Source of the DNA: an uncultured Eubacteriales bacterium
GTDB lineage: Bacteria > Bacillota > Clostridia > Christensenellales > UBA1242
NCBI GenBank assembly: GCA_905187655.1
Contig: CAJJIV010000004.1
Span: 1-28,266, forward strand
DNA: 28,266 nt
Reading direction: 5' to 3'
This document shows positions 1 to 7,778 of this stretch, in pieces. The translations under genes were made by a program, and so were the position numbers. Numbering within the stretch: position 1 is the first letter of the stretch; each line of letters begins with the position of its first letter. Under the pieces are notes generated by a model. The model worked only from the letters and a program-made list of their open reading frames with translations, was not told the origin of the DNA and made no database searches.

Positions 1-16
1 AAAAATTTTTAAAAAA

Positions 17-43
17 TTGTCACTCTATGCTTGACAGTGCTAA
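17..43 (+). promoter_or_regulatory. CIRCE operator 1 (HrcA binding site)
   Basis: Inverted repeat TTGTCACTC-N9-CAGTGCTAA, matching the CIRCE consensus TTAGCACTC-N9-GAGTGCTAA with the exact 9-nt spacer and a few arm mismatches. The -35 box of the first hrcA promoter (31-36) lies inside it. HrcA binding here would block that promoter. Confidence 0.75.
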
Positions 44-59
44 TTTGTGGTGGTACAAT
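31..59 (+). promoter_or_regulatory. Promoter P1 of the hrcA-grpE-dnaK-dnaJ operon
   Basis: TTGACA (31-36), 17-bp spacer, TACAAT (54-59), with a TG at 51-52 giving an extended -10. The -35 sits in CIRCE 1, and the expected start near 66 falls in CIRCE 2. Both operators would therefore interfere with this vegetative promoter. Confidence 0.75.
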
Positions 60-60
60 A

Positions 61-87
61 TTAGCAGTTTTGGTTAAAGAGTGCTAA
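61..87 (+). promoter_or_regulatory. CIRCE operator 2 (HrcA binding site)
   Basis: TTAGCAGTT-N9-GAGTGCTAA. The right arm is a perfect CIRCE half-site and the left arm has two mismatches. It lies between the P1 -10 box and the P2 -10 box, 44 bp centre to centre from CIRCE 1. Confidence 0.85.
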
Positions 88-92
88 AAATG

Positions 93-101
93 TGGTATAA
101 T
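93..101 (+). promoter_or_regulatory. Possible second promoter P2 (extended -10) of the heat-shock operon
   Basis: TGGTATAAT is a perfect TGn-TATAAT extended -10 directly after CIRCE 2. No good -35 is visible at 16-18 bp (TTAAAG at 74-79 is weak), so activity would rely on the extended -10. Confidence 0.45.
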
Positions 102-167
102 AGCAATAATTATTGTATATACTTACAATGCAAACAAAACAATAAGCAAGGGAGGTGGACACAATTT

Positions 168-1307
168 ATGTTAAGTGACAGAAAGAAAAAAATTCTGCAA
201 GCAGTAATAACTGAAAACATAAAGAGTGCCGAGCCTGTTAGTAGCAAGGAACTGCAAGAAAATTATTTTGCTTCGGTAAGCAGTGCAACCATTCGTAACG
301 AACTAATGGCACTAGAAGAGATGGGCTACTTAACACACCCACACACTTCAAGTGGCAGAGTGCCTACTGCAAATGGCTTTAAAAAGTATATTGCAGAACT
401 TATGCCAAATGAACAATTAAGCAAAGAAGAAATTACCGAACTAGAGTCTGCCTTTAACAAGCACATAAACTCCATAGAAGACCTTGCAACTGAAACAGCA
501 AAAACAATTAGCAAAGTGTCTAACTATGCATCTATAGTAAGTTTAGGAATTTCACCTTTGGCAACCATAAACAGTGTTAAACTAGTTAAACTAACTGACG
601 AAATTGTTATTGCCCTTGTTGTTACCGACCTTGGCGTAATAAAAGACATAACATTATCTGTTCCGCCTGAGACTTCAGAAGAAGACTGCATTAAAGCAAG
701 CAAAATTTTAACAAAAAGTTTATGCGGAAAGGTGCTTGCCGAAGTTAAGGAGTATCAGGAAGAAATTTTTACCGACCTTGCTGGTAACATAAACAACTAT
801 AAAATGTTGTTTGAGTTGTTTATAAAAGCACTTAAGTCTAGGGAAGACAAAAACATTGTTAAGGTTGGTGGTGCATCAAATTTATTAACTCAGCCAGAAT
901 ATAAGTCAATTGAAAAGGCAAAGCGAGCAATGACAATTTTTGAAAACAAAGAAATGTTATCTCCACTTATTCAAACTGGCAATAACCTAGAAATTAACAT
1001 AAGTGTAGGTGCCAACGAAGATGAAGATTGTTCGGTTGTGTCGGCGGTGTACAAAATTAATGGCAAGCAGATTGGCACGGCTGGGGTGGTTGGCCCAATA
1101 AGAATGGACTATGCAAAAGCGGTAAGTGTTTTAAAAGAAGTTAATAATACCATTGAACGACACATTAACCTAGATAGCACAGGAATTAAGTCTAAGCCAA
1201 ATGATGTGAACCAAAGGACTATTGGCAAAGGAGATGATAAAAATTGGAAGAAAAGAAAAATGAACAAGCAGAGAACAAAACCAATGAGTCAAAGGGGGAA
1301 GAAATGA
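168..1307 (+). CDS. hrcA: Heat-inducible transcription repressor HrcA
   Basis: HrcA represses class I heat-shock genes by binding CIRCE; GroEL keeps it active. The protein is 379 aa from the ATG at 168, which has a strong Shine-Dalgarno (AAGGGAGGTGG, 148-158). Upstream in-frame codons from 81 lack an RBS and overlap the operator, so they are not used. Residues 1-75 form the winged helix, with the family-typical stretch RVPTANGFKKY after it. The GAF-like core ends with a conserved GPIRMDY segment. About 45 residues extend past the usual C-terminus and end in a Lys/Arg-rich tail that overlaps grpE; the TGA shares ATGA with the grpE ATG. It is the first gene of the operon and, given the two CIRCE sites, is autoregulated. 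Confidence 0.95.
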   Translation: MLSDRKKKILQAVITENIKSAEPVSSKELQENYFASVSSATIRNELMALEEMGYLTHPHTSSGRVPTANGFKKYIAELMPNEQLSKEEITELESAFNKHINSIEDLATETAKTISKVSNYASIVSLGISPLATINSVKLVKLTDEIVIALVVTDLGVIKDITLSVPPETSEEDCIKASKILTKSLCGKVLAEVKEYQEEIFTDLAGNINNYKMLFELFIKALKSREDKNIVKVGGASNLLTQPEYKSIEKAKRAMTIFENKEMLSPLIQTGNNLEINISVGANEDEDCSVVSAVYKINGKQIGTAGVVGPIRMDYAKAVSVLKEVNNTIERHINLDSTGIKSKPNDVNQRTIGKGDDKNWKKRKMNKQRTKPMSQRGKK

Positions 1308-1906
1308 AACATTCTAAACACTTTAAACCTAATGACGGCACAGAATCAAAAGCCAAAGAAGAACATAAACAAGCAGAAAATTCTGGCGAATCAAACAAAA
1401 AGTCTTCTGCTGACACAAAAATTGATGTAACAAAAAGTGCAGAATATCTTAAACTTTTAACCGATTTTAATAATCTTAAAAAAGAAGTCGGTGAAGCAAG
1501 AGAATATGTAAAAAATTATAAAGCAGACCTAGACCGCATTAAAGAGCGGAACAAGGAAATGCACGCCGAACTTGCTGAAAAAGTTACAGTAGAAGTTGCA
1601 AAAAAACTTTTGCCTATTATAGATAACTTTGAAAAGTCATTCTTGGCTTATGAAGACGAGTCTAGCATTAAAGGCTTTAAAATGATATACAATCAACTAG
1701 AAAAGGTGTTAGACAACTTAAAAATAAAAAAATATGATGTGGCTAAAGATTTTGACCCATCACATATGGAAGCAATTTTTGTTGAACCTGCCACAATTGA
1801 TGAGCAAGATGGCAAAGTTGCAAAAATATTACAAAATGGTTATTTCTATGAACCAACCGAAAAGGTTGTAAGACCGGTTATGGTTTCGGTTTATAGCAAA
1901 CAATAA
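1304..1906 (+). CDS. grpE: Nucleotide exchange factor GrpE
   Basis: GrpE releases ADP from DnaK and acts as a thermosensor in the DnaK/DnaJ cycle. It has a charged, probably disordered Lys/Glu-rich N-terminus, a long coiled coil, and the conserved C-terminal beta-domain (LLPIIDNFEKSF, then FDPSHMEAIF and VEPATIDEQDG, then EKVVRPVMVSV near the end). I chose the ATG at 1304, which overlaps the hrcA stop as ATGA and has AAAGGGGGA at 1291-1299; this gives 200 aa. A TTG at 1244 with AAAGGAG (1227-1233) would add 20 residues and overlap hrcA by 64 bp. It is less likely but not excluded. It lies 32 bp upstream of dnaK. Confidence 0.93.
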   Translation: MKHSKHFKPNDGTESKAKEEHKQAENSGESNKKSSADTKIDVTKSAEYLKLLTDFNNLKKEVGEAREYVKNYKADLDRIKERNKEMHAELAEKVTVEVAKKLLPIIDNFEKSFLAYEDESSIKGFKMIYNQLEKVLDNLKIKKYDVAKDFDPSHMEAIFVEPATIDEQDGKVAKILQNGYFYEPTEKVVRPVMVSVYSKQ

Positions 1907-1938
1907 AAAATAATAACAATTAATAAGGAGAAAAATAT

Positions 1939-3747
1939 ATGTCTAAAATTATTGGTATAGACCTTGGCACAACAAACTCTTGCGTAGCCGTTATGGAAGG
2001 CGGTGAACCTGTAGTTATTCCTAATGCCGAAGGTAACAGAACAACCCCATCTGTTGTAGGCTTTGCAAAAGATGGCGAAAGACTTGTAGGTCAAGTCGCA
2101 AAAAGGCAGGCAGTTGCCAACGCAGAAAATACCGTTTCTTCAATTAAAAGAGAAATGGGTAGCGATTATAAAGTTAAAGCCGGTGGAAAGGAGTATACTC
2201 CACAAGAAATTTCTGCTATGATTTTAACTAAACTTAAAACTGATGCCGAAAAGTATTTGGGTCAAAAAGTTACACAAGCGGTTATTACCGTTCCTGCATA
2301 TTTCACCGACTCTCAGCGTCAAGCAACCAAAGATGCTGGTAAAATTGCAGGGCTAGAAGTTTTAAGAATTATTAATGAACCTACTGCTGCAGCCCTTGCT
2401 TATGGCCTAGACAAAGGCAAAGAAAAATCTCAGAAAGTTTTGGTTTATGACCTTGGTGGTGGTACCTTTGATATCTCTGTACTAGAAATTAGTGATGGCG
2501 TTTTCCAAGTTCTTGCTACCGCAGGTAACAACCGACTTGGTGGTGATGATTTTGATAACAAAATTATTAATTACCTAGTTGAAGAATTCAAAAAGTCTGA
2601 TGGTATAGACCTATCTAAAGATAAAATGGCTATGCAACGACTTAAAGAAGCCGCAGAAAAAACTAAAATTGAACTTAGTGGTAACTTAAAGAGCACAGTT
2701 AGTTTGCCATTTATCACCGCAGATTCAACTGGCCCTAAGCACCTTGAAATAGAATTAACTCGTGCTAAATTTGAAAGTTTAATTAGCGACTATGTAGAAG
2801 AAACAATTTCATTAACCAAAAAGGCAATGGCTGATGCAAAATTATCTAAAGAAGATATTTCTAAAATAATTATGGTTGGTGGCTCTACTCGTGTGCCTAT
2901 GGTAGTTGAAGAAGTTAAAAAATTCTTAGGCAAAGACCCATTTACCGGAATTAACCCAGATGAATGTGTTGCAATTGGTGCTGCAATTCAGGGTGGTGTT
3001 CTTGGCGGAGATGTTAAAGATGTCTTGCTTCTAGATGTAACTCCATTGTCACTTGGTATTGAAACAATGGGTGGTGTCTTTACAAAACTTATTGAACGAA
3101 ACACAACTATCCCTGCAAAGAAATCTCAGATTTTCTCTACTGCAAGTGATAATCAACCGGGTGTAGATATTCACGTTCTTCAAGGTGAAAGAGAACTTGC
3201 TTGCTACAACAAGACCTTAGGTAGATTTGAATTAACAGGCATTCCACCTGCTCCTCGTGGGGTCCCTCAAATAGAAGTTACCTTTGATATAGATGCAAAC
3301 GGCATTGTTCATGTTAGCGCAAAAGACCTTGGTACAGGTAAATCTCAGGATATTACCATTACTGCAAGTTCTAACTTAAGCGATGATGAAATTGACAAGG
3401 CCGTTAAAGAAGCAGAAAAATATGCCGAAGAAGATAAAAAACGTAAAGAAGTTGTAGATACTAAAAACAATCTTGACCAAATGATTGCCGGAATTGAAAA
3501 AGTATTAAAAGATAGTGGCGATAAAATTAGTGAAGAAGACAAGACCAAACTAAATGGCGAGATGGAATCTGCTAAAGAGGTTTACAAAAACAGTGATGAC
3601 CTTGAAAAACTTAAAGGTGCACTTGAAAACTTAACAAAAGTTTCAAATGATATTTTCACAAAATTGTATCAACAATCTAATCCTAATGCAGGTGCAGGTA
3701 CTGATGCAGATGCTTCTGGCAATGCTGGAACAGATACAAATAAATAA
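1939..3747 (+). CDS. dnaK: Molecular chaperone DnaK (Hsp70)
   Basis: ATP-dependent Hsp70 that binds exposed hydrophobic peptides and cycles with DnaJ and GrpE in the cytoplasm. The 602-aa product has the phosphate-1 motif IGIDLGTTNSCVAV at the N-terminus, the phosphate-2 motif VYDLGGGTFDISVLE, and the adenosine motif IMVGGSTRVPMV. These are followed by the linker DVLLLDVTPLSLGIET, the substrate-binding beta domain and a helical lid. It ends in a short Gly/Ala/Asp/Asn-rich tail rather than the EEVD of eukaryotic cytosolic Hsp70s. Its length fits the shorter Gram-positive form. The RBS AAGGAG (1925-1930) is 8 nt from the ATG. It is the third gene of the HrcA-controlled operon. Confidence 0.98.
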   Translation: MSKIIGIDLGTTNSCVAVMEGGEPVVIPNAEGNRTTPSVVGFAKDGERLVGQVAKRQAVANAENTVSSIKREMGSDYKVKAGGKEYTPQEISAMILTKLKTDAEKYLGQKVTQAVITVPAYFTDSQRQATKDAGKIAGLEVLRIINEPTAAALAYGLDKGKEKSQKVLVYDLGGGTFDISVLEISDGVFQVLATAGNNRLGGDDFDNKIINYLVEEFKKSDGIDLSKDKMAMQRLKEAAEKTKIELSGNLKSTVSLPFITADSTGPKHLEIELTRAKFESLISDYVEETISLTKKAMADAKLSKEDISKIIMVGGSTRVPMVVEEVKKFLGKDPFTGINPDECVAIGAAIQGGVLGGDVKDVLLLDVTPLSLGIETMGGVFTKLIERNTTIPAKKSQIFSTASDNQPGVDIHVLQGERELACYNKTLGRFELTGIPPAPRGVPQIEVTFDIDANGIVHVSAKDLGTGKSQDITITASSNLSDDEIDKAVKEAEKYAEEDKKRKEVVDTKNNLDQMIAGIEKVLKDSGDKISEEDKTKLNGEMESAKEVYKNSDDLEKLKGALENLTKVSNDIFTKLYQQSNPNAGAGTDADASGNAGTDTNK

Positions 3748-3752
3748 AAAAT

Positions 3753-3792
3753 GACAAGTTGTTTAGGGCGATGATTTTCGCCCTAAATTGTC
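3753..3792 (+). promoter_or_regulatory. Intercistronic hairpin between dnaK and dnaJ
   Basis: TTTAGGGCGA (3762-3771) pairs perfectly with TCGCCCTAAA (3778-3787) across a 6-nt loop. Outer GACAA (3753-3757) and TTGTC (3788-3792) extend the stem past a 4-nt bulge. No U-run follows, so it looks more like an mRNA processing or stability element, or a partial attenuator, than a full terminator. It would lower dnaJ expression relative to dnaK. Confidence 0.6.
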
Positions 3793-3807
3793 TTAAAGGA
3801 AAGAAAA

Positions 3808-4941
3808 GTGGCAAATAGTAAAGATTATTATAATATCTTGGGTGTAAGTAAAAATGCTAGTGAAGATGAAATTAAATCGGCATACCGAACCCTTGTAAAA
3901 AAATATCACCCAGACCTTAACCCAGGTGATAGTACTTGTGCTGAAAAACTTAAAGAAGTCAACGAAGCATATTCTGTGCTAAGTGACAAGCAAAAACGAG
4001 CAAATTATGACCAATTTGGCAGTGCTGAAGGCTTTGCAGGTTCAAGCGGTGGTGGCTTCGGCGGTTTTGGAGCTTTTGATGGATTTGATGGGTTTGATGA
4101 TATAATTAACAATATGTTTGGCGGTATGTTTGGCGGAACAAGGCGTAGTTCCGGTGGTCCAAATCCTGTTAAAGGTCAGGACCTTGAAACTAAGGTAACT
4201 ATTTCCTTTGCTGAAAGTTGTTTTGGTGCTAAACGAACCATTAAATTAAACCGAACGGAAAATTGCAGTGCGTGCAAGGGAACGGGTGCTCGCAATGGCA
4301 CTGAGTTTGAAACTTGCAGTTCTTGTAGTGGTACTGGAAAGGTACGAGTGCAACGCAACACTCTTTTTGGTCAAATGGTTACCGAAAGTGTTTGTTCTGA
4401 TTGTGCAGGCACTGGCAGAAAAATTAAGCAAAAATGTGCAAGTTGTGGTGGCAACGGAAGAATAAAAGTTTCTAAGGAAATTGAAATTAACATTCCAGCT
4501 GGCGTAGAAGAAGGGCAAAGCGTTATTTTGCGTGGTATGGGAGAAGCCGGAAAGAATGGCGGAAAAGATGGCGATTTAATTGTCAACATAAAAATTGAAC
4601 CAAGCAAGTTATACACTCGCAAAGGTGCAGACTTATTTGTAGACATTGTTGTTCCATTTACTACTGCAATGCTTGGTGGCAAAGTAAATTTGCCTATGGT
4701 AGATGGCTCTAATTACGAACTTGTAATTCCTGAACTAACTCAGCCAAATACCGTTTTAACCATTCGTGGAAAAGGTGCAAAAGTTTTAAATAAGGATAGT
4801 TATGGCTCTATATATTGCAAAATTGTGGTAGAAATGCCAAAAGGAATGAGCCGTGAACAGAAAAAAATAATTGAAGCACTTGCAACATCTTATAACGACC
4901 GAGATTATCCAAAATCTACTACTTTTAAAAATACCAAATAA
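3808..4941 (+). CDS. dnaJ: Molecular chaperone DnaJ (Hsp40, class A)
   Basis: Co-chaperone that delivers substrates to DnaK and stimulates its ATPase. The 377-aa product has a J domain (residues 5-70) with HPD at 34-36, a Gly/Phe-rich region (about 73-112), and four CxxCxGxG zinc repeats starting near C153, C170, C196 and C210. Two C-terminal beta-barrel peptide-binding domains follow. The fourth zinc repeat reads CASCGGNG. The start is GTG, preceded by AAAGGA (3796-3800 region), and lies 21 nt downstream of the dnaK-dnaJ hairpin. It is the last gene of the operon, followed by a terminator. Confidence 0.97.
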   Translation: MANSKDYYNILGVSKNASEDEIKSAYRTLVKKYHPDLNPGDSTCAEKLKEVNEAYSVLSDKQKRANYDQFGSAEGFAGSSGGGFGGFGAFDGFDGFDDIINNMFGGMFGGTRRSSGGPNPVKGQDLETKVTISFAESCFGAKRTIKLNRTENCSACKGTGARNGTEFETCSSCSGTGKVRVQRNTLFGQMVTESVCSDCAGTGRKIKQKCASCGGNGRIKVSKEIEINIPAGVEEGQSVILRGMGEAGKNGGKDGDLIVNIKIEPSKLYTRKGADLFVDIVVPFTTAMLGGKVNLPMVDGSNYELVIPELTQPNTVLTIRGKGAKVLNKDSYGSIYCKIVVEMPKGMSREQKKIIEALATSYNDRDYPKSTTFKNTK

Positions 4942-4954
4942 AACTTTATTAACT

Positions 4955-4986
4955 AATGCGTTAACCCAATTGGCTAACGCATTTTT
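4955..4986 (+). terminator. Rho-independent terminator after dnaJ
   Basis: AATGCGTTA (4955-4963) pairs with TAACGCATT (4975-4983). An inner CCAATTGG can pair as well, and T4982-4986 follows. It ends the heat-shock operon. Confidence 0.85.
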
Positions 4987-5005
4987 CTTACATAAAATTA
5001 CAAAA

Positions 5006-5034
5006 TCATTAATTTAAACTAATTTTCATATAAT
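5006..5034 (+). promoter_or_regulatory. Putative sporulation-sigma (SigE-like) promoter of the SpoIIM-like gene
   Basis: CATATAAT (5027-5034) matches the SigE -10 consensus CATACAMT at 7 of 8 positions. TCATTAA (5006-5012), exactly 14 bp upstream, matches the SigE -35 at 4 of 7. The embedded TATAAT has no sigma-A -35 at 16-18 bp. The start codon lies only 10 nt past the -10, so the leader would be very short. Confidence 0.4.
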
Positions 5035-5043
5035 GAATTAGGT

Positions 5044-5658
5044 ATGTCTAGGTCTTTCAGTGTAAGTGAAATTAAAACTTTTATTAAAACAAATCGCACT
5101 CTTTTTTTAGTAACAACAATTTTTTTGTGTCTTGGCATAAGCATAGGTGTAATTATTATGCTTGGCGATGATGCATCGTTAAATGTGCTAGCCAAAGAGG
5201 GGGTAGAACTAGCTGACATAATAAGCGGAGAATATAGTTCTATATCGCTTATGTTTTCGTGTTTATTCAATTGTTTGTTGTCTTGCTTAATAATGCTAGT
5301 CTTAGGCTTAAACAAATATACAATTTATCTAAACTATGTTTACATAACATATCAAGGTTTACTTCTTGGGGCTTCATGCACAAGTATAATTTCGCTTAAT
5401 GGCATAACTGGTGCGCTGAATGTTTTCATTTTTACCTTGCCTGTTAATATTTTAAATATGCTTGCAATTTGCTTAATGCAAGTTGTTTTGTTACTGCGGA
5501 TTGCGTATTCTAAAAAATTTAAGGTAAGGGGCGTTAAATCTTTTTCAATTTATGCCAAAAAATTTTTATTAGTACTTGTGTTAGCGGTTCTTAGTTCGGT
5601 TATTTATGGGTTTATTTACCCAATTTTGCTAAGGTCAATTGTAGTAGTCAATTACTAG
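5044..5658 (+). CDS. SpoIIM-like (stage II sporulation protein M / DUF95 family) membrane protein
   Basis: The 204-aa product has about five hydrophobic segments: roughly residues 19-39, 67-87, 98-118, 125-152 and 172-195. It starts with a short basic N-terminus. Length, topology and the N-terminal pattern resemble SpoIIM, a component of the SpoIIDMP engulfment machine. The similarity is recognised by architecture rather than by a strict motif, so related DUF95 transporter-like proteins are an alternative. It is a single gene behind the dnaJ terminator. Only a weak SD (TTAGG) precedes the ATG. A SigE-like -10 just upstream supports a sporulation role. Confidence 0.65.
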   Translation: MSRSFSVSEIKTFIKTNRTLFLVTTIFLCLGISIGVIIMLGDDASLNVLAKEGVELADIISGEYSSISLMFSCLFNCLLSCLIMLVLGLNKYTIYLNYVYITYQGLLLGASCTSIISLNGITGALNVFIFTLPVNILNMLAICLMQVVLLLRIAYSKKFKVRGVKSFSIYAKKFLLVLVLAVLSSVIYGFIYPILLRSIVVVNY

Positions 5659-5673
5659 TAATTTGTGTTTTTA

Positions 5674-5702
5674 TTGACTATTTGTTATTATTAAGTTATA
5701 AT
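5674..5702 (+). promoter_or_regulatory. Sigma-A promoter of the holB-ricT cluster
   Basis: TTGACT (5674-5679), 17-bp spacer, TATAAT (5697-5702). It lies 25 nt upstream of the holB start. Confidence 0.8.
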
Positions 5703-5727
5703 TAAACAAGTAGGAAATGCACAACTT

Positions 5728-6702
5728 ATGATTGAAGATATAATAAAAAGTTCGGCAATGTTTGCTGAACTGCAAAGTGAAATAAAAAACAACCGTTTGT
5801 CGCACGCCATATTACTTATATCTAGTGATGGTGAATATTTGTCTGCTTTTGCCAATTTGCTTGCAAGAGCTATTTTGTGTAACAACTTTAATGTTTCTAA
5901 TCATTCTAATTGCAATATTTGTGAAAATATAAGGAAAGGTGTGCATCCAGACATTCATTTGTTTGGCAAGCCTAACCCAATTAACACCGAAGATGCCAAT
6001 AAAATTGTTGAAGAGATTATGTTAAGACCATACTCAGCAGACAAAAAAGTGTACATCTTAGATAATTACGATAATATTGGAGAAATTGCAGAGAATAAAC
6101 TATTAAAAACCATAGAAGAACCACCTAGTGACACCATTTTTATTTTGCTTGCAAATAACACAAATAAATTATTGCAAACTACATTAAGCCGAACACAAAA
6201 ATTTTATTTAACAGGTTTAACAGTTGAAGAACTTACTCACATATTAAATGAACGCAAGATAAAAAATCCAGAATATGTTGCATCACTTGCAAATGGAAAT
6301 TTGGACAGTGCACTTAAAATTTCTTCTGGTGATGATGCGGTTGGTTTGGCATATTTTGCAATTGATACTCTTAAGAATATGAACCAGACTTACCAAGTGC
6401 TAAATTATGCTACAAAGATGGAAAAATTTGGTAAAGATGTAGGATTTCTAATTGATTATTTTTTAGTCCTTGCCAGAGATGTTATGTGTTATAAGTCTGG
6501 TGCAAAAACAATTGTCACCAACAAGGTAATCATAAATGACATTAAAGAACTTAGCACCATGTATTCATATTCTGCGCTAACAAAAATAGTAGATGCAGGT
6601 TTACTTGCTAGCAAAATGTTAGAAGCAAATGTTTCTAAGCAAAACATAATTGACCAATTTTTATTAAAAATACTGGAGGTAAAATTAAAATGCAGGAGAT
6701 AG
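5728..6702 (+). CDS. holB: DNA polymerase III delta' subunit (clamp loader)
   Basis: Non-catalytic AAA+ subunit of the clamp loader that opens the beta clamp. The 324-aa product begins with the family-typical NNRLSHAILL segment. The Walker A position reads SSDGEYLSA, with no GK[ST], as expected for delta'. The zinc-module region retains C51, C62 and C65, one cysteine fewer than the usual four. The AAA+ core contains YILDNYDNIGEIAENKLLK and KTIEEPPS, with SRT at 154-156 in place of the common SRC. The C-terminal half is the helical collar. The ATG at 5728 has AGGAAATG upstream. The 3' end overlaps ricT by 13 bp, the same holB-ricT order as in Bacillus. Confidence 0.92.
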   Translation: MIEDIIKSSAMFAELQSEIKNNRLSHAILLISSDGEYLSAFANLLARAILCNNFNVSNHSNCNICENIRKGVHPDIHLFGKPNPINTEDANKIVEEIMLRPYSADKKVYILDNYDNIGEIAENKLLKTIEEPPSDTIFILLANNTNKLLQTTLSRTQKFYLTGLTVEELTHILNERKIKNPEYVASLANGNLDSALKISSGDDAVGLAYFAIDTLKNMNQTYQVLNYATKMEKFGKDVGFLIDYFLVLARDVMCYKSGAKTIVTNKVIINDIKELSTMYSYSALTKIVDAGLLASKMLEANVSKQNIIDQFLLKILEVKLKCRR

Positions 6703-7778
6703 TAGGAATTCAATATAAATCAGCATCAAAGGTTTACTATTTTTCACCAAAAGGTGAAAAGTTTAATTTAAATGATGAAGTTTTGGTTGAAACAATGATG
6801 GGGCCAGCATATGGGGTTGTTGCACTTGAAAACAAAATGGTTGAAGATAGTGAAATTGAAGAACCATTTAGAAGTATAATAAGAAAAGTTAATGACCAAG
6901 ATCGAAAACAACTAGAAAAGATACGAGATCGTGCACAAAAAGATTTTCCTGTTATTCTTTCAAAAATAGAACAACTTGGGCTAGACATGAAGGTGGTAGA
7001 AGTGGAATATTCTTTCGATGAGACAAAGGTAACCATTTCATATACTGCCGATGGCAGAGTAGATTTTAGAGAACTACTAAAAATTCTTGCTAGTACTCTT
7101 AAAGTAAAAATAGAGCTAAGACAAATAGGAACTCGCGATGAAGTTAAAACAGTTGGAGCAATGGGGCTTTGTGGCAGAGAGTGCTGTTGTACCAAATTTT
7201 TAAAGGAATCCGAACATGTTACGGTTAAAATGGCAAAACTGCAAAATTTGTCTATGTCGCCCACAAAGACAGGTGGTGCTTGCGGAAAGATGATGTGTTG
7301 CTTAGCATTTGAAGACCCGGTATACAAAATGCAACAAGAACGTATGCCAAAAGTTGGAACGACAATAAAAACACCAGACGGAGATGGTATTGTACAGTGC
7401 AATGATTTGCTTAAAGAAATTGTTACCGTAAAAATCACCTATCCCGATGAAAGTTATAAATTTAAAGATTTCACACTTGCCGAACTTGGGCTAAATAACA
7501 AGGAAGAAATAGATAATGCGAAGGAAGAAACTAATAAGACAGCAGAAAAAGAAGCTTCCAAAACTAATCTAGTTAATAATGATAATAGTAAAGTAGATAA
7601 CAAAGCAATACAAAGCGATAAAAAAATATTTGCCACCGAAGATAAAAACAAGTATAATAATAATAACAAAGCTGGCGATAATTCTGAAAAGAAAAATAAG
7701 AAACGCAAGTTTTGGGAAAGAAACCATAAAAACAATAAAAAAGGAGAAACTACAAATGGCATACAAAATAACAGATAA
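6690..7778 (+). CDS. ricT: PSP1-domain protein RicT (YaaT)
   Basis: RicT belongs to the RicA-RicF-RicT complex, which in Bacillus binds [4Fe-4S] clusters and promotes RNase Y-dependent mRNA maturation, sporulation and competence. The 362-aa product has the PSP1 C-terminal domain (about residues 60-145), then the cysteine cluster C161, C165, C166, C167 and C198, C203, C204 (GLCGRECCCTKF and GACGKMMCCLAFE). The last ~85 residues (277-362) form an Asn/Lys-rich, low-complexity tail that other family members usually lack. The ATG has GGAGGT at 6675-6680 and lies inside the end of holB. A ferredoxin gene starts inside its own 3' end. Confidence 0.93.
   Translation: MQEIVGIQYKSASKVYYFSPKGEKFNLNDEVLVETMMGPAYGVVALENKMVEDSEIEEPFRSIIRKVNDQDRKQLEKIRDRAQKDFPVILSKIEQLGLDMKVVEVEYSFDETKVTISYTADGRVDFRELLKILASTLKVKIELRQIGTRDEVKTVGAMGLCGRECCCTKFLKESEHVTVKMAKLQNLSMSPTKTGGACGKMMCCLAFEDPVYKMQQERMPKVGTTIKTPDGDGIVQCNDLLKEIVTVKITYPDESYKFKDFTLAELGLNNKEEIDNAKEETNKTAEKEASKTNLVNNDNSKVDNKAIQSDKKIFATEDKNKYNNNNKAGDNSEKKNKKRKFWERNHKNNKKGETTNGIQNNR

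Noticed and set aside
81..167. N-terminal extension of HrcA by 29 codons.
   Set aside because: It starts inside CIRCE 2 and overlaps P2; the strong RBS at 148-158 marks the ATG at 168.
6737..7438. 233-aa minus-strand frame.
   Set aside because: Antisense shadow of ricT, with Ser-rich composition typical of antisense reading; the plus strand encodes a clear PSP1 protein.
7630..7755. N-terminal extension of the ferredoxin.
   Set aside because: This is out-of-frame ricT tail; the ferredoxin starts at the ATG after AAAGGAG.
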